Part shown: piece by piece, positions 1 to 5,120 of the stretch
How the letters are laid out: every line of letters begins with the position of its first letter
Numbering within the stretch: position 1 is the first letter of the stretch
DNA from: Nitromaritima sp964584125
GTDB taxonomy: Bacteria > Nitrospinota > Nitrospinia > Nitrospinales > VA-1
Length of the DNA: 5,120 nucleotides
NCBI GenBank assembly: GCA_964584125.1
Contig: CAZOYP010000111.1
Coordinates: 1 to 5,120 of the forward strand
Direction of reading: 5' to 3'
Program-made: the position numbers and the translations under genes
The notes under the pieces: model-generated
Database searches by the model: none
The model's input: the letters and a program-made list of their open reading frames with translations, nothing else
Told to the model about the DNA's origin: nothing

Positions 1-436
1 ACGAAGTGGCATAGGAAGATAACCGAACAGCACGAAAAGGATCAATATTTTTTACAGCTTTTAAAAGCCCTACATTTCCTTCTTGAATAAGATCCATCAT
101 GTTTTGCCATTGTCTGCGAAAAGTCATCGCAATACGAACAACAAGCATTAGATGGGAGGTGGTGAGCCTGTAAGCAGCATCAGAATCATTTGTTTCAAGG
201 AGTTTAATTGCTAATTCCTGTTCTTCGTTTTCAGTCAAATTTTCATATTGTCTAATTTCATTAAGATATGCCGTCAAAGGATCAATTCGAGCAACACTGC
301 TATCATGAGTTACCGCTGGTAGAAAAGACGAGTCCCCTTGGTCCATTTTTTTTAAATCAAGTTCCTTTATTTCATCAGAGTCAACTATCTCTGCTTCTAC
401 TTTTTCAGCATCATTTTGAATCGAATTATCATTCAT
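1..436 (-). CDS. rpoH: RNA polymerase sigma-32-like (RpoH-type) sigma factor, N-terminal part, cut by window edge
   Basis: This sigma-70 family factor would direct core RNA polymerase to a promoter class, for RpoH the heat-shock promoters. Translating the minus strand from the ATG at 436-434 gives 145 codons with no stop before the window edge. Residues 1-48 are an acidic, low-complexity extension. Residues 52-76 (DPLTAYLNEI..., then LTENEEQELA) match sigma region 1.2. Residues 87-145 match regions 2.1 to 2.3, with HLMLVVRIA (95-103), DLIQEGNVGLLKAV (115-128) and RLSSYAT (138-144). The next codon begins with T, as expected for the usual W. The RpoH box and regions 3-4 lie outside the window, so RpoH rather than another sigma-70 class is inferred from region 2 style. 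No Shine-Dalgarno is visible upstream of the ATG. Met31 (346) is a possible alternative start. The neighbour at 519 is divergent. Confidence 0.8.
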   Translation of the reverse strand, partial: MNDNSIQNDAEKVEAEIVDSDEIKELDLKKMDQGDSSFLPAVTHDSSVARIDPLTAYLNEIRQYENLTENEEQELAIKLLETNDSDAAYRLTTSHLMLVVRIAMTFRRQWQNMMDLIQEGNVGLLKAVKNIDPFRAVRLSSYATS

Positions 437-483
437 AATTAAATTAAAATACTAGTGATTTTAAAACATTACTTATATAGTTC

Positions 484-512
484 TTGAATTATATATTGTT
501 CAAATTTAGAAT
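484..512 (+). promoter_or_regulatory. Candidate promoter for the YHS-like gene, possibly leaderless
   Basis: TTGAAT (484-489) and TAGAAT (507-512) are separated by exactly 17 bp, matching the sigma-70 consensus at 4 of 6 and 5 of 6 positions. Transcription would begin near 519, which is the ATG of the gene, and no Shine-Dalgarno precedes that ATG. The -35 lies in CTTGAA, which also resembles a sigma-32 -35 element, but no matching CCCCAT-type -10 is seen. This is a prediction from sequence only; AT-rich DNA gives such matches by chance fairly often. Confidence 0.4.
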
Positions 513-518
513 GAATCA

Positions 519-755
519 ATGGCCAGACTAATCATTATACTAGCGCTTGTAGCTGGATTCATAATGTTATACCGATCTTTGTTTGGGAAAAGCCCTCGTT
601 TGGAGGATCCTGCAGAGACTGCTGACATGGTGCAGGACCCTAATTGCGGGACATATGTGCCTAAAAAACAGTCTATTACCAAATCGGTGCGTGGTAAAGA
701 ACATTTCTTTTGTAGTAAAAAATGTGCTGAGGAATATTCCTCTAAAGAAAACTAA
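519..755 (+). CDS. Small membrane-anchored YHS-like (PP0621-type) cysteine protein
   Basis: This 78-residue protein has an N-terminal hydrophobic segment (residues 4-18), a short linker, and a small cysteine domain. The domain contains DPNCGTYV (40-47) followed by HFFCSKKCAEEY (62-73). The pattern Cys43-Gly plus Cys65-x3-Cys69 is that of YHS/TRASH-like metal-binding modules, and the layout matches the PP0621 family: one membrane helix plus a C-terminal cysteine knuckle. The domain probably faces the cytoplasm or periplasm depending on insertion, and likely binds a metal ion; the exact role of this family is not established. The ATG at 519 is the first possible start, since an in-frame TAG lies at 507-509. 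There is no Shine-Dalgarno, which fits a leaderless message from the promoter at 484-512. It is divergent from the sigma factor and separated by 156 bp from the next gene. Confidence 0.75.
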   Translation: MARLIIILALVAGFIMLYRSLFGKSPRLEDPAETADMVQDPNCGTYVPKKQSITKSVRGKEHFFCSKKCAEEYSSKEN

Positions 756-847
756 TTATTCAAATGCAAAGCTAAAATATTATTTTTTGGATAGTGAAGG
801 TTAATGCCTCATTAGTGTATTTGCTTTAGGTTTACTAGTCAATTGTA

Positions 848-867
848 GGGTTTTTATATAAAAACCT
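848..867. repeat. AT-rich perfect palindrome, possible weak terminator
   Basis: Positions 849-866 form a perfect 18-bp palindrome (GGTTTTTATATAAAAACC), extendable by a G-T pair at 848/867. It is followed by T-rich DNA (869-880). It lies 93 bp after the stop of the YHS-like gene and 45 bp before the next start. As RNA it would fold into a hairpin with only two GC pairs, so it is a weak terminator at best; it could equally be a protein-binding site or part of the promoter region of the downstream pair, since its centre contains TATATA/TATAAA. Confidence 0.35.
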
Positions 868-911
868 GTTTTAGTTTTCTTACTTTTGCTTGGCTTTTTC
901 AAGGTGACGTC

Positions 912-1481
912 ATGTTTAAAAATGTAATAATTTATATGGTTTTGGGAATTCTTTCATTTATTCTTGAACCGATGGTTACTTATGCAGAAACTAAATGCCA
1001 AATAGTAAAAAAGAAAAAAGTTAAAGTGGAAGGGTATATTTCTAAAAAATTTCGGAAAGATAAAAAAAAGATAGCTAAAGAATTTACCAAAATGGGGGAT
1101 ACGAGGACGGCGCTCAGGCCTTTCCCTATGGGGAAAGCTTCAGATGTTGTTGCGGTTGGGCGTTGTGTTCCCGCTTACATTGCTCGGCATGTTTTAGCAA
1201 CAGCGATAAAATATACTGGTGGAGTAGGTAGTTTAGTAGTTCAAGATTTTGTTCACGGTCATTGGATAGGGATTGGAACTACCATGTTTGATGAACCCTC
1301 GCAGCAGAAAGTGACAACTGAACAGGTGAATCAATTGCTTAACCCAGACCTTGATGATAAAAAATTTCACGAATTGTACCGTAAACTTTCAAAGCAAAGT
1401 GAGTTGGTTCCTTTTTTTGGACTTCAGGTTCCTAATTCAAAAATTCCTGGTAACACTAATAATACTCTGATGAACCCTTAA
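912..1481 (+). CDS. Exported protein of unrecognised family, paralogue A of a tandem pair
   Basis: I do not recognise this 189-residue family. Residues 1-25 form a typical Sec signal peptide: a hydrophobic core, then VTYA, with likely cleavage before Glu26. The mature part begins with a very lysine-rich stretch (33-60). A conserved core follows, with MGDTR (61-65), VVAVGRCVPAYIARH (79-93), YTGGVGSLV (101-109) and WIGIGTTMFDE (118-128). The C-terminal segment has a KFHELYRKL helix-like block (151-159) and ends in NP. Two cysteines, Cys29 and Cys85, are both kept in the downstream paralogue and could form a disulfide in the periplasm. Start: ATG at 912 has AAGGTGA at 901-907, a good ribosome binding site. 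The next gene starts 35 bp after the stop, so co-transcription is likely. No enzyme motif or known fold is evident. Confidence 0.72.
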   Translation: MFKNVIIYMVLGILSFILEPMVTYAETKCQIVKKKKVKVEGYISKKFRKDKKKIAKEFTKMGDTRTALRPFPMGKASDVVAVGRCVPAYIARHVLATAIKYTGGVGSLVVQDFVHGHWIGIGTTMFDEPSQQKVTTEQVNQLLNPDLDDKKFHELYRKLSKQSELVPFFGLQVPNSKIPGNTNNTLMNP

Positions 1482-1516
1482 CAAAGAGTGTTGTGTAAAA
1501 TAATTTTTCTAACGTT

Positions 1517-2071
1517 ATGGTTAGTCGTTGGCTTCTAATATTTTTTTTTGGCGTTTTTGGGCCATTGTTTTTATGGGTCTTAACGAGCACGGCTATGAAT
1601 GAAGATTGTTCTCCTATAGACGAAAAGCCTGTTAAGGTTGAGGCTTGGATGTCTAAGAAATATAAAAAAAGCCTACGAAAAATACGCAATGAATTTTCTG
1701 CAATGGGAAATACGCGAGTAACCTTATGGGTTTACCCCGCAAAAAACCCATCGAAAATCGTAGCTATAGGTAGTTGCGTTCCCGCTTATATTGGCCGTCA
1801 CATGCTTCGGAAAGCTATAGAATATTCAGGCGGGGTAAGTTCTTTAGTGCATCAGGGTTTTTTTTCTTCCAACTGGATAGGGGTAGGTACGTCCCTATTT
1901 GCAGAGAGCTCTTTTAGGCCAGTCACCAAAGGCCAACTTACGACACTGATGGACACATCACTAGATACCCAAAAATTTCAAGAAACTTACCGTCAACTCA
2001 CGGCGCAGCAAAAAAAGATTAAGGCCTTTGGTTTAACGTTGGGCAACCCAAAATTATTAAAGAACCCCTAG
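1517..2071 (+). CDS. Exported protein of unrecognised family, paralogue B of a tandem pair
   Basis: This 184-residue protein is a diverged copy of its upstream neighbour. From Cys31 to Glu130 it aligns to residues 29-128 of paralogue A with no gap, and I count 51 identities in 100. The alignment continues ungapped to about residue 179. Shared blocks include KVKVE/VKVE, SKK, MGNTR (63-67), CVPAYI (87-92), YSGGVSSLV (103-111) and WIGVGT (120-125); both proteins end in NP. Residues 5-26 are strongly hydrophobic and end in STA, so this is a signal peptide or anchor. The first ATG (1517) is preferred because the next, Met27, would remove that segment, and an in-frame TAA lies at 1496-1498. No Shine-Dalgarno is visible near 1517, unlike paralogue A. 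Two T-runs (1541-1549, 1858-1865) lie in the gene. Its TAG overlaps the stop of the convergent DUF1566 gene. Confidence 0.72.
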   Translation: MVSRWLLIFFFGVFGPLFLWVLTSTAMNEDCSPIDEKPVKVEAWMSKKYKKSLRKIRNEFSAMGNTRVTLWVYPAKNPSKIVAIGSCVPAYIGRHMLRKAIEYSGGVSSLVHQGFFSSNWIGVGTSLFAESSFRPVTKGQLTTLMDTSLDTQKFQETYRQLTAQQKKIKAFGLTLGNPKLLKNP

Positions 2072-2493
2072 TTACGTCGTATAAGGCGCACAGAATGAGA
2101 AATAGTTTTATCTTCTTTTTCGTACCAATAAGGGAGTCCATTAATATAAAAAATAATTTGAGCTTCACGCCCCCTCGTTTCAGAAGTCCATGTCGTATTT
2201 CCTGCTCCAGGTGAGAAAATAGAATCTAAGTGGATATCACCTCCTTTAAAATCTTTATTAAGTTTATTTTTGTCGAAAAGTGATAGGGCTTCTTGTCCTG
2301 AGGGTATTCTCCAATCACTGTGTCCTCCAAATGCTTTTCCATTCATGTCATTTACATACTTTTCTGTTTCATCCCAAGAAATATCCTTTCCAAGATCTAT
2401 CCTAGAATCATTTGCCATCCATGTAAGGCTGGTCTGAGAATCATATATAGTTCCGTCCGCATTTTTTAAAAATCTAGATTTTTCTTTTTCCAT
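2068..2493 (-). CDS. DUF1566 (Lcl_C, C-type-lectin-like) domain protein
   Basis: This 141-residue protein is essentially one DUF1566/Lcl_C domain. Diagnostic blocks are DSQTSLTWM (18-26), ISWDETEKYVNDMN (38-51), GGHSDWRIPSGQEALSLFD (56-74), a middle TTWTSE (100-105) and the closing HSVRLIRR (133-140). The order and spacing look complete, so I do not think it is truncated. DUF1566 proteins are usually secreted or attached to larger proteins, and their function is poorly defined; here no signal peptide or membrane segment is seen, and an in-frame stop upstream excludes a longer start. The only Shine-Dalgarno-like sequence, AAAGG, lies about 13 nt from the ATG, which is far. It starts 57 bp after the hydrolase gene on the same strand, so it may be the last gene of that transcript, and it ends in a CTAG shared with the convergent gene. 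Confidence 0.8.
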   Translation of the reverse strand: MEKEKSRFLKNADGTIYDSQTSLTWMANDSRIDLGKDISWDETEKYVNDMNGKAFGGHSDWRIPSGQEALSLFDKNKLNKDFKGGDIHLDSIFSPGAGNTTWTSETRGREAQIIFYINGLPYWYEKEDKTISHSVRLIRRN

Positions 2494-2550
2494 AGTTGTA
2501 GAGGACCTTTGTTTTTAAGGAAACTTATTAGTCCATCAGAATAACAGAAT

Positions 2551-3345
2551 TTATTGAAGTCTGTAAAGATCGGGTCGTCGATCTTTGAATAAATTATCAC
2601 CAGAATTAATTGATTTATTGCGCGACTTCTTAATGTCAATAGTGACAATTTTTATTTCTTCTTCTTTTTTAGAGGCTCGGTAAATAATATTACCGTCAGG
2701 ATCAACCACTTGGCTTTGTCCTATAAAATTGATTGGATAATTTGGAATACGCTCCTCGGTACCTATCCTGTTGGCAGTGACTATAAAGATACGGTTTTCC
2801 AAACAACGTGTAATTATGGCCTGAGGGCAATGTGGAAGAACTAAATTTGAAGGGTGAGCAATCAGGTCTGCTTGGCTCAAAGCCAGGGTGCGTGCAGTTT
2901 CTGGGAAACGCCAGTCAAAACAAATCATAATACCAACGCGAGCAAAACCAATATCAAAAACTTTTAAAGGTAGGTCACCCTGGTCAAAGCAGTTTTTTTC
3001 CGTGCCAAAAAGGTGTATTTTCCTGTACTTTCCTATGTAGCCACTTGGTCCAACTATTACGGCTGAATTATAGGATCGGTTTTCATCTTGTTCTGCAATT
3101 CCCGCAATGATTGTAGTTTTATTTTTATCACAAATACGGATGAGACTTTGGGTTGTTGGCCCTTCTGGGATAGGTTCGCTGAAATTAAGCGCTTCTTTTT
3201 GGTTCAGGAAATGGTATCCAGTACTGAAAAGTTCCGGCAGGACCATTAAGTCAGCAGCATATTTAGAGAGCAAGGATTCAATTTTTGATAAATTGTGTCC
3301 AACCTCTCCGAATACTGGGTTATTCTGTATAAAACCAACTAGCAT
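2551..3345 (-). CDS. Carbon-nitrogen hydrolase (nitrilase superfamily amidase)
   Basis: This 264-residue cytoplasmic enzyme would hydrolyse a non-peptide C-N bond through a thiol acyl-enzyme intermediate. The catalytic triad is visible: Glu38 in VLPELF, Lys109 in KYRKIHLF and Cys142 in MICFDWRFPE. Other family blocks are HPSNLVLPHC (164-173), the RCLENRIFIVTANRIG region (180-195) and the closing DLFKDRRPDLY-like end. The length is normal for the family. From memory it resembles the Pyrococcus PH0642-type nitrilases along its whole length, notably in SGYIGKYRKIHLF, KVFDIGFARVG and RTLAL. The substrate (an omega-amide, a carbamoyl compound or a nitrile-like amide) cannot be read from the sequence. 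ATG at 3345 has only a weak purine-rich stretch upstream. It lies 67 bp after aroC and 57 bp before the DUF1566 gene, all on one strand, so an operon is plausible without showing a shared pathway. Confidence 0.9.
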   Translation of the reverse strand: MLVGFIQNNPVFGEVGHNLSKIESLLSKYAADLMVLPELFSTGYHFLNQKEALNFSEPIPEGPTTQSLIRICDKNKTTIIAGIAEQDENRSYNSAVIVGPSGYIGKYRKIHLFGTEKNCFDQGDLPLKVFDIGFARVGIMICFDWRFPETARTLALSQADLIAHPSNLVLPHCPQAIITRCLENRIFIVTANRIGTEERIPNYPINFIGQSQVVDPDGNIIYRASKKEEEIKIVTIDIKKSRNKSINSGDNLFKDRRPDLYRLQ

Positions 3346-3412
3346 TAGACAAATGCTCTCTTCTCTGAAAGAATCAGGCGGTATCTTAGGCTCTTCCCCG
3401 AAATAAAAAAAA

Positions 3413-4483
3413 TTATTTAAGCTGAGAAAATTGATTTCGCATTAAATGATCGATTAGCGTCAATGCTGCCATAGCTTCAGCGATGGGAACAGCCCGAGGC
3501 GAAACACATGGATCATGGCGTCCCTCGACTTTGATCTTAGCTTCTTTCCCATCAGTTGTTACAGTACTTTGCGTTTTGTTAATAGATGAGGTTGGTTTTA
3601 CGACCATTCGAAGAACAATGTCCGAACCGTTAGAAATTCCACCGTGAATTCCTCCAGAATGGTTTGTTTTGGTGGTTATTTTTTTCCCATTAGGTTTATA
3701 GGGGTCGTTACACTCTGAACCGTACATTGTTGCAGCTTCAAAACCTATCCCAATCTCAATACCTTTTACTGCAGGGATGCTCATCATGGCTTTAGCGAGA
3801 TCAGCGTCAAGTCTGTCAAATACGGGTTCTCCTAACCCAGCTGGTACACCCTTTATCACGAGTTCAACCACCCCCCCCACAGAATCACCCTTTTTTCGTG
3901 CATCAAGTATGTGATTAACCATTTTATGAGCCATATTTTTGTCTGGACACCGCACTATATTTTTTTCTATTTGTTTTAAATCTATCTTTTGGGCAATGTA
4001 GGGGCCAATTTGCTTGGTGTAGCCAATAATCTTTATTCGTTTGCGGGCAAGGAGTTTTTTTGCTATCGCCCCAGCGGCAACCCTACCTACAGTTTCTCGT
4101 GCACTGGATCGTCCACCACCTCGGTAATCTCGAAAACCATACTTCATTAGATAAGTGAAATCCGCGTGACCAGGCCGAAACATATTCTTGATTTTTTCGT
4201 ACTTAGAAGAGTCAGCATCCTGATTTTTAACCCACAACGCAAGTGGGGTGCCTGTTGTTTTGCCCTTGAAGGTGCCAGAAAGAATTTGTATACGGTCAGC
4301 TTCCTTTCGTGTTGTGGTTACCTTACTTTGACCAGTTTTTCTTCGATCAAGTTCTTTTTGAATGTCTGATTCCTTGAGAGGAAGCCCGGCAGGACAGCCA
4401 TCAACTACGACACCAACACCTTCGCCGTGTGATTCTCCCCATGTAGAAACTTTGAAAAGAGTTCCGTATGAACTTCCTGGCAC
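3413..4483 (-). CDS. aroC: Chorismate synthase
   Basis: It converts 5-enolpyruvylshikimate 3-phosphate to chorismate, the last common step to aromatic amino acids and folate, using reduced FMN without net redox change. All family signatures are present in the 356 residues: GESHGEGVGVVVDGCPAG (16-33), DRRKTGQSK (46-54), RPGHADFTYLMKYG (103-116), GGGRSSARETVGRVAAGA (122-139) and GRHDPCVSPRAVPIAEAM (321-338). The catalytic histidines correspond to His19 and His106. Length is normal for a bacterial enzyme with no flavin reductase domain. The start is GTG at 4483-4481: an in-frame TAA lies three codons upstream and no other start gives the normal MxGxSxG beginning. TAAGGT (4497-4492) is a well-placed Shine-Dalgarno. 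A run of eight G on the coding strand (3871-3878) encodes part of Val202-Val205 and could be slippage-prone. The hydrolase gene follows after 67 bp. Confidence 0.97.
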   Translation of the reverse strand: MPGSSYGTLFKVSTWGESHGEGVGVVVDGCPAGLPLKESDIQKELDRRKTGQSKVTTTRKEADRIQILSGTFKGKTTGTPLALWVKNQDADSSKYEKIKNMFRPGHADFTYLMKYGFRDYRGGGRSSARETVGRVAAGAIAKKLLARKRIKIIGYTKQIGPYIAQKIDLKQIEKNIVRCPDKNMAHKMVNHILDARKKGDSVGGVVELVIKGVPAGLGEPVFDRLDADLAKAMMSIPAVKGIEIGIGFEAATMYGSECNDPYKPNGKKITTKTNHSGGIHGGISNGSDIVLRMVVKPTSSINKTQSTVTTDGKEAKIKVEGRHDPCVSPRAVPIAEAMAALTLIDHLMRNQFSQLK

Positions 4484-4491
4484 TTTTAATT

Positions 4492-4497
4492 ACCTTA
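4492..4497 (-). promoter_or_regulatory. Ribosome binding site supporting the aroC GTG start
   Basis: TAAGGT on the minus strand lies 8 nt before GTG at 4483. Together with the in-frame TAA at 4492-4490 it fixes GTG as the aroC start. Confidence 0.7.
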
Positions 4498-4564
4498 CTC
4501 TAGATTGGTGGGTATATTACTTTTGTAATGTTGCAAAAAGATGAAAAGGATCTTTTGTATGGAT

Positions 4565-4570
4565 ATTATA
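4565..4570 (-). promoter_or_regulatory. Candidate -10 element upstream of aroC
   Basis: A perfect TATAAT is read on the minus strand (4570 to 4565), about 80 bp before the aroC start. No convincing -35 lies 16-18 bp upstream, and the surrounding DNA is very AT-rich, so chance occurrence is quite possible. If real, the aroC message would have a leader of roughly 75 nt. Confidence 0.25.
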
Positions 4571-4706
4571 TAGTTACAAATTAAATAAAAATAGGCAAAG
4601 CCTTACCAAAGCCACTAATAGTTTGTTAAAAAATTAATGAACTGTCCCTAAGCTTTGGATAATATAGAAAAAATAGTTTACAAGACACAGCACTAATAAG
4701 ATTTTG

Positions 4707-4750
4707 GGAGCGAACCGGTCTTCGATCTCCGTCAGTACTGAATCAGTGAT
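4707..4750. other. GC-rich structured island: hairpin plus overlapping palindromes
   Basis: A hairpin at 4707-4730 pairs GGAG with CTCC and CGAA with TTCG around a six-base loop (CCGGTC), with a two-base AT bulge on one side. Directly beside it lie three overlapping inverted repeats: TCAGTACTGA (4732-4741, perfect), ACTGA-A-TCAGT (4737-4747) and ATCA-G-TGAT (4742-4750). Only one of these could form at a time. The local GC content is about twice that of the flank. This could be a small RNA, a protein-binding site near the IHF/HU gene, or the remnant of a coding region; the sequence alone does not decide. Confidence 0.35.
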
Positions 4751-4816
4751 CCAGCGGGCACATATTTCAGGATTTTTGATGGGGATAGGCTTTGCGAAAC
4801 TAGTGTTTAGAAAAGA

Positions 4817-5098
4817 TTAAGAGTTTTTGTCTACCAATTCTCGTAATTCCTTCCCCGCCTTAAAAAAAGGGACCCTTTTGGCAGGTACATCTACTTGAGC
4901 GCCAGATTTTGGGTTTCTTCCGACTCGAGCATTTCTAGCGCGAACCCTAAAACTACCGAAACCTCTAAGTTCGACTTTTCTTCCCTCACTAAGAGAGTCA
5001 GTAATACTTTGAAAAACAGTATTTACAACAACTTCTGTTTGCTTCTTGGTCAAATTAATCTGACTGGACACTTTCTCTACCAATTCTGCCTTTGTCAT
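4817..5098 (-). CDS. ihfB: IHF/HU family DNA-bending protein, IHF-beta-like
   Basis: This 93-residue nucleoid protein would dimerise and bend DNA in the cytoplasm, influencing transcription, replication and recombination. It opens with MTKAELVEKV, the usual start of the family. The helical dimerisation part spans about 1-40, VELRGFGSF (42-50) begins the beta body, and the DNA-gripping arm carries GRNPKSG (60-66), with the proline at residue 63 that intercalates in HU/IHF. The ending VPFFKAGKELRELVD (76-90) and the ELRGFGSF block are closer to IHF-beta than to HU or IHF-alpha, but the assignment within the family is tentative. A TTG six bases upstream (5104) is in frame, yet ATG at 5098 is chosen because GGGGGAA (5112-5106) is 7 nt from it and would be almost touching the TTG. 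No strong terminator follows; aroC begins 333 bp further on. Confidence 0.93.
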   Translation of the reverse strand: MTKAELVEKVSSQINLTKKQTEVVVNTVFQSITDSLSEGRKVELRGFGSFRVRARNARVGRNPKSGAQVDVPAKRVPFFKAGKELRELVDKNS

Positions 5099-5105
5099 TT
5101 TCAAG

Positions 5106-5112
5106 TTCCCCC
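5106..5112 (-). promoter_or_regulatory. Ribosome binding site deciding the IHF/HU start
   Basis: GGGGGAA on the minus strand lies 7 nt before the ATG at 5098, but only one base from the upstream TTG at 5104. This favours the ATG. The promoter lies beyond the window edge. Confidence 0.65.
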
Positions 5113-5120
5113 GGGAAAAA

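Larger units (their letters stand above)
4484..4816. other. 333-bp intergenic region between aroC and the IHF/HU gene
   Basis: This is the longest stretch without an assigned gene. Its left part (4500-4700) is very AT-rich (4601-4700 is 30% GC) and holds the likely aroC promoter. The part at 4706-4760 rises to 58% GC and contains a hairpin (4707-4730) and overlapping palindromes (4732-4750). The same part is open in two antisense frames, minus 4816-4634 and plus 4677-4820, neither with an ATG near its beginning. No tRNA, known riboswitch or strong terminator for the IHF/HU gene could be recognised. Confidence 0.6.

Noticed and set aside
511..531. Six-codon ATG-to-TAA mini reading frame overlapping the YHS-like start
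   Set aside because: It lies on or before the predicted transcription start, has no ribosome binding site, and is too short to be distinguished from chance.
1456..1689. Minus-strand open frame opposite the junction of the two paralogues
   Set aside because: Antisense to two coding regions supported by mutual homology; composition reflects the complement of the signal peptide and lysine-rich segment.
3107..3406. Plus-strand open frame of 99 codons opposite the hydrolase gene
   Set aside because: Lies almost wholly antisense to a clearly conserved enzyme gene and shows no protein-like motif.
4707..4730. TTCGATCTCC and GGTTCGCTCC look like the T-arm end of a tRNA
   Set aside because: The 5-bp stem with a 7-base loop does not form on either strand, and no acceptor stem, anticodon arm or D-arm can be built around it.
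4595..4795. Inverted repeat GCAAAGCCTT (4595-4604) and TAGGCTTTGC (4786-4795), 9 of 10 matching
   Set aside because: Short, nearly 200 bp apart and not extended by flanking pairing; considered as ends of a 6S-like RNA, but the interior does not show a long paired rod.
4677..4820. Plus-strand open frame (47 codons) ending with a hydrophobic stretch, overlapping the ihfB stop
   Set aside because: It has no ATG near its beginning, no Shine-Dalgarno at the possible TTG (4704), and runs antisense to another open frame in the same GC-rich island.
5099..5104. TTG start for the IHF/HU gene two codons upstream of the ATG
   Set aside because: The Shine-Dalgarno would be one base away from it, while the ATG at 5098 has proper spacing and gives the family's usual MTKAEL beginning.

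Overview
The window looks like a chromosomal stretch of an AT-rich Gram-negative bacterium using the standard code. The best guess is a deltaproteobacterial or Nitrospinota/SAR324-like lineage. The clues are an RpoH-like sigma factor with an acidic N-terminal extension, an IHF-beta-like protein, a DUF1566 protein and generally low GC. No single marker fixes the taxon, so this placement is tentative. There is no sign of a mobile element, CRISPR array, tRNA or rRNA.

Layout. At the left edge (1-436, minus) is the N-terminal 145 codons of a sigma-70 family factor, cut by the window. An 82-bp AT-rich gap separates it from divergent plus-strand genes: a small membrane-anchored YHS/PP0621-like cysteine protein (519-755), then a 156-bp gap with an AT-rich palindrome, then two tandem paralogous genes (912-1481 and 1517-2071). 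These two encode exported proteins of a family I do not recognise. Their aligned core is about half identical without a gap and they are the most interesting novelty here. The second of them shares the CTAG stop tetramer with a convergent minus-strand gene.

The right half is a minus-strand series, read right to left. It starts with an IHF/HU DNA-bending protein (5098-4817). A 333-bp gap follows, containing a GC-rich, structured island that is also an open frame in phase with the IHF/HU gene. Next come aroC (chorismate synthase, GTG start, 4483-3413), a carbon-nitrogen hydrolase of the nitrilase superfamily (3345-2551) and a DUF1566 protein (2493-2068). The last three are spaced 67 and 57 bp apart and may form one transcript.

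Functionally the recognisable genes are housekeeping: sigma factor, nucleoid protein, and the last common step of aromatic amino acid synthesis. The accessory or lineage-specific content is the duplicated exported pair, the DUF1566 protein and the unexplained intergenic island.
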